Source: Cyanobacteria bacterium UBA11372
GTDB taxonomy: Bacteria > Cyanobacteriota > Cyanobacteriia > Cyanobacteriales > Aerosakkonemataceae
Length of the DNA stretch: 8,295 bases
Assembly: GCA_003486675.1 (NCBI GenBank)
Contig: DNGG01000171.1
Coordinates: 4,971-13,265, forward strand
Direction of reading: 5' to 3'
Shown piece by piece: positions 4,675-8,295 of the stretch. The stretch's first letter is position 1. Every line of letters starts with the position of its first letter. A program made the position numbers and the translations under genes. Below the pieces are notes generated by a model, which was not told the DNA's origin, did not search any database, and saw only the letters and a list, made by a program, of their open reading frames with translations.

Positions 4675-6255
4675 ATGTCAAAGGTTCTAGTTTCCGATCC
4701 AATTGACCAAGCTGGTATCGATATCTTATCCCAGGTGGCTCAGGTTGATGTCAAAACCGGGCTACCACAGGAAGAATTGATCCGGATTATGCCAGATTAC
4801 GACGCCTTGATGATTCGCTCTGGCACCCAAGTTACTAAAGAAATCATCGCAGCTGGGAAGCAGCTAAAAATTATTGGGCGTGCGGGTGTTGGCGTTGATA
4901 ACGTGGATGTGCCTGCTGCGACGCGGCAAGGCATTGTGGTGGTCAATTCTCCAGAAGGTAACACGATCGCAGCCGCCGAACACGCGATCGCTATGATGCT
5001 ATCCCTGTCTCGCTACATCCCCGATGCCAACGCTAGTGTTAAAAGCGGCAAGTGGGATCGCAAAAGCTTTATGGGGGTGGAAGTCTACAAAAAAACCCTC
5101 GGTATCGTCGGTTTGGGTAAAATTGGCTCCCACGTCGCCACGGTAGCACGGGCAATGGGGATGAAACTTTTAGCCTACGATCCTTTTATCTCTAACGAAC
5201 GCGCCGAGCAAATCGGCTGTCGCTTGGTAGATTTGGATCTGCTATTTCGGGAAGCAGACTTTATTACCCTGCACATCCCCAAAACACCCGAAACGGCTAA
5301 CATGATCAACGCCGAAACTCTGGCGAAGATGAAACCCACGGTGAGGATTATTAACTGCGCCCGTGGCGGAATTATCGACGAAGCAGCTTTGGCAGAAGCG
5401 ATCGCACAAGGTAAAATCGGCGGGGCAGCCCTGGATGTATTCTCCAAAGAACCCATCGGCTCCTCGCCCCTGTTGCAACTGGGTAAAGAAGCCGTCCTCA
5501 CCCCCCACCTGGGAGCCTCTACCGCCGAAGCCCAAGTCAATGTTTCGATCGACGTAGCCGAACAAATTCGCGACGTGCTGTTGGGGCTACCAGCGCGCTC
5601 GGCAGTGAATATTCCCGGCTTATATCCCGATGCGATCGAAAAACTCAGACCTTACTTGCGACTGGCAGAAACCTTGGGTAATATGGTAGGTCAACTCGCA
5701 GGCGGACGAATTGAAAGTCTCAACATCCGCATGGAAGGAGACTTGGCGAGTGTAGATAGCAAACCCTTGGTAGTAGCAGCCCTCAAAGGTCTGCTCTACC
5801 CAGCGTTGCGCGAGCGCGTCAACTACGTCAACGCCGGAATTGAAGCCAAAGAGCGCGGCATTCGCGTGATTGAAACGCGAGATGCCTCGATTCGCGATTA
5901 TGCGGGTTCGCTGCACCTGGAAGCCAAAGGATCTTTGGGCGACCACTCGGTGACGGGCGCTTTGTTAGGCAATGACGAAATTCGCATCACTTCGGTTGAT
6001 GAGTTCCCCGTCAACGTCCCCCCGACGCAGAATATGCTGTTTACTCTGCACCGGGATATGCCGGGAATTATCGGTAAAATCGGTTCCCTGCTGGGCAGTT
6101 TTAACGTCAATATCGCCAGTATGCAGGTGGGGCGTAAAATTGTCCGGGGCGATGCGGTGATGGTTTTGAGCCTGGATGACCCCCTCCCAGAAGGGATTTT
6201 GGCAGAAATTACCAAAGTTCAGGGAATTAGGGATGCATATACGGTAACTTTATAA
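4675..6255 (+). CDS. serA: D-3-phosphoglycerate dehydrogenase
   Basis: Cytoplasmic enzyme that oxidises 3-phosphoglycerate to 3-phosphohydroxypyruvate with NAD+, the first committed step of the phosphorylated serine pathway. At 526 residues it has the full type-I layout. The substrate/nucleotide-binding dehydrogenase domain spans 1-315: GRAGVGVDNVD (68-78), Rossmann GLGKIG (146-151) with D169 after beta-2, catalytic Arg in NCARGG (R230), Glu (E259) and His in TPHLG (H278). An allosteric substrate-binding domain follows (about 318-445), then a C-terminal ACT domain from about 452 (LFTLHRDMPGIIGKIGSLLG, then NVNIASMQVGR), which in this family binds serine or another effector. The ATG at 4675 is chosen because MSKVLVSDPIDQAG is the family N-terminus; an in-frame ATG 11 codons upstream adds unrelated residues. 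No Shine-Dalgarno site is evident. prmA follows 78 bases downstream on the same strand. Confidence 0.97.
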   Translation: MSKVLVSDPIDQAGIDILSQVAQVDVKTGLPQEELIRIMPDYDALMIRSGTQVTKEIIAAGKQLKIIGRAGVGVDNVDVPAATRQGIVVVNSPEGNTIAAAEHAIAMMLSLSRYIPDANASVKSGKWDRKSFMGVEVYKKTLGIVGLGKIGSHVATVARAMGMKLLAYDPFISNERAEQIGCRLVDLDLLFREADFITLHIPKTPETANMINAETLAKMKPTVRIINCARGGIIDEAALAEAIAQGKIGGAALDVFSKEPIGSSPLLQLGKEAVLTPHLGASTAEAQVNVSIDVAEQIRDVLLGLPARSAVNIPGLYPDAIEKLRPYLRLAETLGNMVGQLAGGRIESLNIRMEGDLASVDSKPLVVAALKGLLYPALRERVNYVNAGIEAKERGIRVIETRDASIRDYAGSLHLEAKGSLGDHSVTGALLGNDEIRITSVDEFPVNVPPTQNMLFTLHRDMPGIIGKIGSLLGSFNVNIASMQVGRKIVRGDAVMVLSLDDPLPEGILAEITKVQGIRDAYTVTL

Positions 6256-6257
6256 GT

Positions 6258-6324
6258 GCTGATGGCTAATTGCTAATCGCTCACCGAAGAATTGGCAATT
6301 AGCCATTAGCTATTAGCTATTAGC
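6258..6324. repeat. STRR-derived palindrome between serA and prmA
   Basis: GCTGATGGCTAATTGC (6258-6273) and GCAATTAGCCATTAGC (6295-6310) are inverted with one mismatch in 16 around a 21-base loop. Two further TATTAGC heptamers follow (6311-6324). It begins two bases after the serA stop, so the hairpin forms the immediate 3' end of the serA message. There is no T-tract, so read-through into prmA is plausible. The arm sequence is shared with 3853-3932. Confidence 0.8.
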
Positions 6325-6333
6325 GGCTCAAGT

Positions 6334-7221
6334 ATGGCAAACAGCTGGTGGGAATTGCAAATTGTCTGCGATCCAGCGCTAGAAGATTCTATCTTTTGGC
6401 GATTGGAACAATTCGGCTGTCGAGGGACGGCAAGCGAAACGAAAGGACATTCCTACCTAGTACGTGCCTATATCCCCCAAGAGCAAGTGCAACTTTTGGA
6501 TTTGGCGGCGCTGTCTTTGTGGCTGCGTCAGGATGCTTTGGTGTTGGGGTTGCCGATACCGACGACTCATTGGCATTTGATTGATGAAGAAGACTGGGCG
6601 AGTAGTTGGAAGGCGCACTGGCAACCCCAGGAAGTGGGCGATCGCTTCCTCATCTACCCCGCTTGGCTACCCGTACCCGAGCAATCCGAGCGATTCATCC
6701 TGCGACTCGATCCCGGATTGGCATTTGGCACCGGCACCCATGCCACCACCCAGCTGTGTCTGGAAGCGCTGGAAATGCGAGTCGATCAAGAAAGCCACGA
6801 TATCGTAGCAGATCTCGGCTGCGGCTCGGGAATTTTATCCATAGGCGCGATTATGCTGGGAGCGGAAAAAGTTTATGCCGTCGATCTCGATCCCCTAGCC
6901 GTGCGCGCCACTCGCAGCAACCGCACCCTCAATCGCGTCGATAGCGATCGCCTAATCGTAGAACAAGGCAGTATCGATCGCATCATGAAAATGATCGATG
7001 CCCCCGTTGATGGCGTTGTTTGCAATATTTTAGCCGAGGTAATTATCGATCTCATCCCCCAAATCAGCGCTATTACCAAACCCGCTGCTTGGGGCATTCT
7101 CAGCGGTATTTTGTTAGACCAAACTAAACCCGTCGCCGATGTTGTAGAGCAAAATGGTTGGACAATTGCCGCCCTTTGGCGGCGGCAAGATTGGTGTTGT
7201 TTTAATATCCGCAGATCCTAG
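6334..7221 (+). CDS. prmA: Ribosomal protein L11 methyltransferase
   Basis: SAM-dependent methyltransferase expected to methylate ribosomal protein L11 on several amino groups in the cytoplasm. The 295-residue length matches PrmA. The N-terminal substrate-recognition domain (about 1-115) begins MANSWWELQI. It is followed by the family signature DPGLAFGTGTHATTQLCLE (126-144), the SAM-binding motif DLGCGSGILSIGA (160-172), an acidic residue after beta-2 (YAVDLDP, 181-187), and the post-I catalytic-region motif NILAE (231-235). The C-terminus is NIRRS. The ATG at 6334 gives the family N-terminus; no Shine-Dalgarno site is seen. It follows serA by 78 bases on the same strand, and I recall the same pairing in other cyanobacteria, so co-transcription is plausible although the products act in unrelated processes. 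The stop TAG is the first three bases of a copy of the GGGGCGGG repeat arm. Confidence 0.95.
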   Translation: MANSWWELQIVCDPALEDSIFWRLEQFGCRGTASETKGHSYLVRAYIPQEQVQLLDLAALSLWLRQDALVLGLPIPTTHWHLIDEEDWASSWKAHWQPQEVGDRFLIYPAWLPVPEQSERFILRLDPGLAFGTGTHATTQLCLEALEMRVDQESHDIVADLGCGSGILSIGAIMLGAEKVYAVDLDPLAVRATRSNRTLNRVDSDRLIVEQGSIDRIMKMIDAPVDGVVCNILAEVIIDLIPQISAITKPAAWGILSGILLDQTKPVADVVEQNGWTIAALWRRQDWCCFNIRRS

Positions 7222-7235
7222 GGGCGGGTTTTACC
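7219..7235 (+). repeat. Partial GC-rich repeat arm overlapping the prmA stop
   Basis: The 17 bases TAGGGGCGGGTTTTACC are identical to the left arm in repeat copy B (7504-7520) and nearly so to those in copy A. The rest of the repeat is absent here. The prmA stop codon is formed by its first three bases. Confidence 0.65.
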
Positions 7236-7240
7236 TTAAT

Positions 7241-7293
7241 GTCAGCATTCATCTCCCGCTATAACGAAGTTTAGCGGTGAGATGAATGCTGAC
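7241..7293. repeat. 53-nt near-perfect hairpin, likely transposon end
   Basis: Fifteen bases GTCAGCATTCATCTC (7241-7255) pair perfectly with 7279-7293. After one bulged T (7278), CCGCTA (7256-7261) pairs with TAGCGG (7272-7277), giving 21 pairs around a ten-base loop. The motif GCGGTGAG-ATG in the right arm also occurs at the tnpB right end (4249-4260), and a tnpB 5' fragment lies just downstream, so an IS200/IS605-type terminal hairpin is the best guess. It lies 19 bases after prmA and could also end that transcript, although only an A-rich tail follows. Confidence 0.65.
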
Positions 7294-7318
7294 AAATAAA
7301 TAACTTGCGTAGCACACA

Positions 7319-7474
7319 ATGTTCATCAACCTCTGTGATAATCTTATCGTAAGCACAAACGATAAGAACTTGATTATCTACTCTTCAAAACTAGAAGGAA
7401 CACTCGATCAGTACAAACGGCTAGATTCTGCCATTCGTACTGGGCGTTTTGTTCGTAATAGCGTTTTCCTTTGA
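7319..7474 (+). pseudogene. tnpB: tnpB N-terminal remnant
   Basis: A 51-codon frame from ATG 7319-7321 to TGA 7472-7474 encodes SSKLEGTLDQYKRLDSAIRT followed by GRFVRNSVFL. This resembles the N-terminus of a cyanobacterial TnpB family I know from memory, which reads roughly LxGTxEQYxxLDEAIRTxxFVRN. TnpB proteins are normally around 400 residues or more, so everything after about residue 48 is missing. The break coincides with the start of repeat copy B (about 7465), suggesting the repeat's arrival or a deletion removed the rest. CTTATCGT (7343-7350) and ACGATAAG (7359-7366) form a perfect 8-bp hairpin inside it. It is not the missing front half of the 3969-4228 remnant in any simple way, since serA and prmA lie between them. 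Confidence 0.6.
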
Positions 7475-7591
7475 AAATGCTACACATCAACATGTAACGA
7501 TTGTAGGGGCGGGTTTTACCAGTCATGTTGGCAAAAAACTTTCAATTTCTCTAAACCCGCCCCCAAGTGTGGCGCATTCATGGGAAAAGGG
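7465..7591. repeat. GC-rich dispersed palindromic repeat, copy B
   Basis: Shorter relative of 1708-1866. It shares the left block beginning TGCTACACATCAACAT (7478), a single arm GTAGGGGCGGGTTTTACC (7503-7520), its inverted partner AAACCCGCCCC (7553-7563), and the right block AAGTGTGGCGCATTCATGGG (7565-7584). Perfect pairing of GGGGCGGGTTT with AAACCCGCCCC gives an 11-bp stem. A further AAACCCGCCCCCC (7596-7608) lies just outside, ending four bases before the stop of the minus-strand gene. It may serve as that gene's 3' hairpin. Confidence 0.75.
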
Positions 7592-7611
7592 TATTAAACC
7601 CGCCCCCCAGC

Positions 7612-8187
7612 TCAAACTATCCACGCTCTTAAACGAAGATAAAACAACACAAGATAAACAATATTAATTACTATCAACGATGCTTTAGCAATCCAAGATT
7701 GGACAAGATTAAAAACCGGGAATGTTGCCAGCAACACCAATACAATTTCCACTGTAGAAACAATCGAGCCATAGTGTTTGGTATCCCAATAGGAAAACGG
7801 ACTGATAAATCGATAATTGCTCAATGGGAAAAAGTGGCGGTGGGCGTCGTCGTTGTGAACTGGCAAATCTAAACAAGAATGCAGCACCAAACTCAGGCAC
7901 AATATTTGCATTTTTTCCCAACCAAATTTGGCAGCTATTAGCCAGCCGATGCCAGCTAACGGAATGGAATGGAAAATCGCTACAACAATTTGCCAGAAAG
8001 GTTCGTAATAGGTTTCTGTCCAAATTTGCTTCTCCGGCAGACGCGCAATTAATTTCGCCCATCCGTAGAACAAAAAAATTGGTATATCTGGTAAAATTGC
8101 CCCAATAAAAATAGGAATATTCCCTTGAGGAAACGACGATTTACCAAGTAAGAAAAGATTCATAATTGCATGACTCGGTGTATTCAT
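7612..8187 (-). CDS. Membrane protein with His/Asp motifs, YdjM-like metal-dependent hydrolase candidate
   Basis: A 191-residue polytopic membrane protein. The N-terminus MNTPSHAIMN (H6) is followed by GAILPDIPIFLFYG (29-42, D34), an FHSIPL segment (72-77, H73), and LHSCLDLPVHNDDAHRHFFP (102-121; H103, D107, H111, H116, H118). Conserved His and Asp residues beside hydrophobic helices are the hallmark of the YdjM/LexA-regulated membrane-bound metal-dependent hydrolase group; the assignment rests on this pattern only. Hydrophobic segments cover about 23-43, 66-86, 93-107, 142-163 and 170-185, so roughly four to five membrane spans with the metal site at the bilayer edge. The start ATG at 8185-8187 is preferred because TPSHA is typical of the family N-terminus; a TTG three codons upstream is possible. 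No Shine-Dalgarno site is clear. The gene stands alone between repeat copy B and STRR sequence. Substrate unknown. Confidence 0.78.
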   Translation of the reverse strand: MNTPSHAIMNLFLLGKSSFPQGNIPIFIGAILPDIPIFLFYGWAKLIARLPEKQIWTETYYEPFWQIVVAIFHSIPLAGIGWLIAAKFGWEKMQILCLSLVLHSCLDLPVHNDDAHRHFFPLSNYRFISPFSYWDTKHYGSIVSTVEIVLVLLATFPVFNLVQSWIAKASLIVINIVYLVLFYLRLRAWIV

Positions 8188-8197
8188 AATCAACAAA

Positions 8198-8295
8198 GGT
8201 AATTGGTAACAGTTGACAGTTTACAGTTGACACGATCGCAAAAGGAACGATACAGAATCTTCTGGGGGGAAAATACCAATTACCAATTACCAATT
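8198..8295. repeat. STRR cluster upstream of the YdjM-like gene
   Basis: Two heptamer types are seen. ACAGTTG, ACAGTTT and ACAGTTG occur in tandem at 8209-8229. ACCAATT occurs three times at 8275-8295 and runs off the window. GGTAATTGGTAA (8198-8209) is the inverted complement of TTACCAATTACC (8280-8291), so the stretch can fold back with the ACAGTTG block and an ACGATCGC in the loop. It occupies the region where the minus-strand gene's promoter should be. Confidence 0.8.

Noticed and set aside
4412..4702. 96-codon minus-strand frame upstream of serA
   Set aside because: It overlaps the serA start, resembles no family I know, and no Shine-Dalgarno site was found; the opposite strand is also partly open here, so openness alone is weak evidence.
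5175..6215. Several 60-120-codon frames on both strands inside serA
   Set aside because: They are shadows of the strongly supported serA frame.
7449..7667. 72-codon plus-strand frame
   Set aside because: It is translated from repeat copy B and the 3' end of the opposite-strand membrane gene, with no recognisable content.

Overview
The window looks like cyanobacterial chromosome, probably from a filamentous, repeat-rich lineage. The reasons are about ten HIP1 octamers (GCGATCGC) in 8.3 kb, heptameric tandem repeats (STRR type) between genes, a photosystem II S4-domain protein, and a serA-prmA pair, a neighbourhood I recall from other cyanobacteria (from memory, not searched). Six intact protein genes are supported, plus two fragments of IS200/IS605-type tnpB genes. 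No tRNA, rRNA, CRISPR array or intact mobile element was found.

Layout. 91-1368 (-): a GT4 glycosyltransferase of the minimal sucrose-phosphate-synthase-like type. 1444-2305: about 860 bases without a convincing protein gene. It holds a roughly 170-nt rod-like inverted-repeat structure (1529-1698, possible structured RNA), the first copy of a GC-rich dispersed repeat (1708-1866), and hairpins that may terminate the next minus-strand gene. 2306-3085 (-) and 3171-3677 (-): the PSII S4-domain/YlmH-like RNA-binding protein and a small glycine-zipper membrane protein, separated by an STRR inverted repeat. 3678-4674: an STRR palindrome, a frameshifted tnpB 3' remnant with its right-end hairpin, a 32-codon reading frame starting at that hairpin, and a serA leader with an attenuator-like hairpin. 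4675-6255 (+) serA and 6334-7221 (+) prmA, separated by another STRR palindrome. 7222-7611: a 53-nt hairpin, a tnpB 5' remnant, and the second copy of the GC-rich repeat. 7612-8187 (-): a membrane protein with conserved His/Asp motifs resembling the YdjM-type metal-dependent hydrolase group. 8198-8295: more STRR sequence.

The intact genes are mostly housekeeping: serine biosynthesis, ribosomal protein methylation, an S4 RNA-binding protein and a sugar transferase. They do not form one pathway. The unusual content is intergenic: at least four kinds of repeat, decayed TnpB (RNA-guided nuclease) elements, and one candidate structured RNA. I see no clear multi-gene novel system. The best candidate for something undescribed is the 1529-1698 structure.
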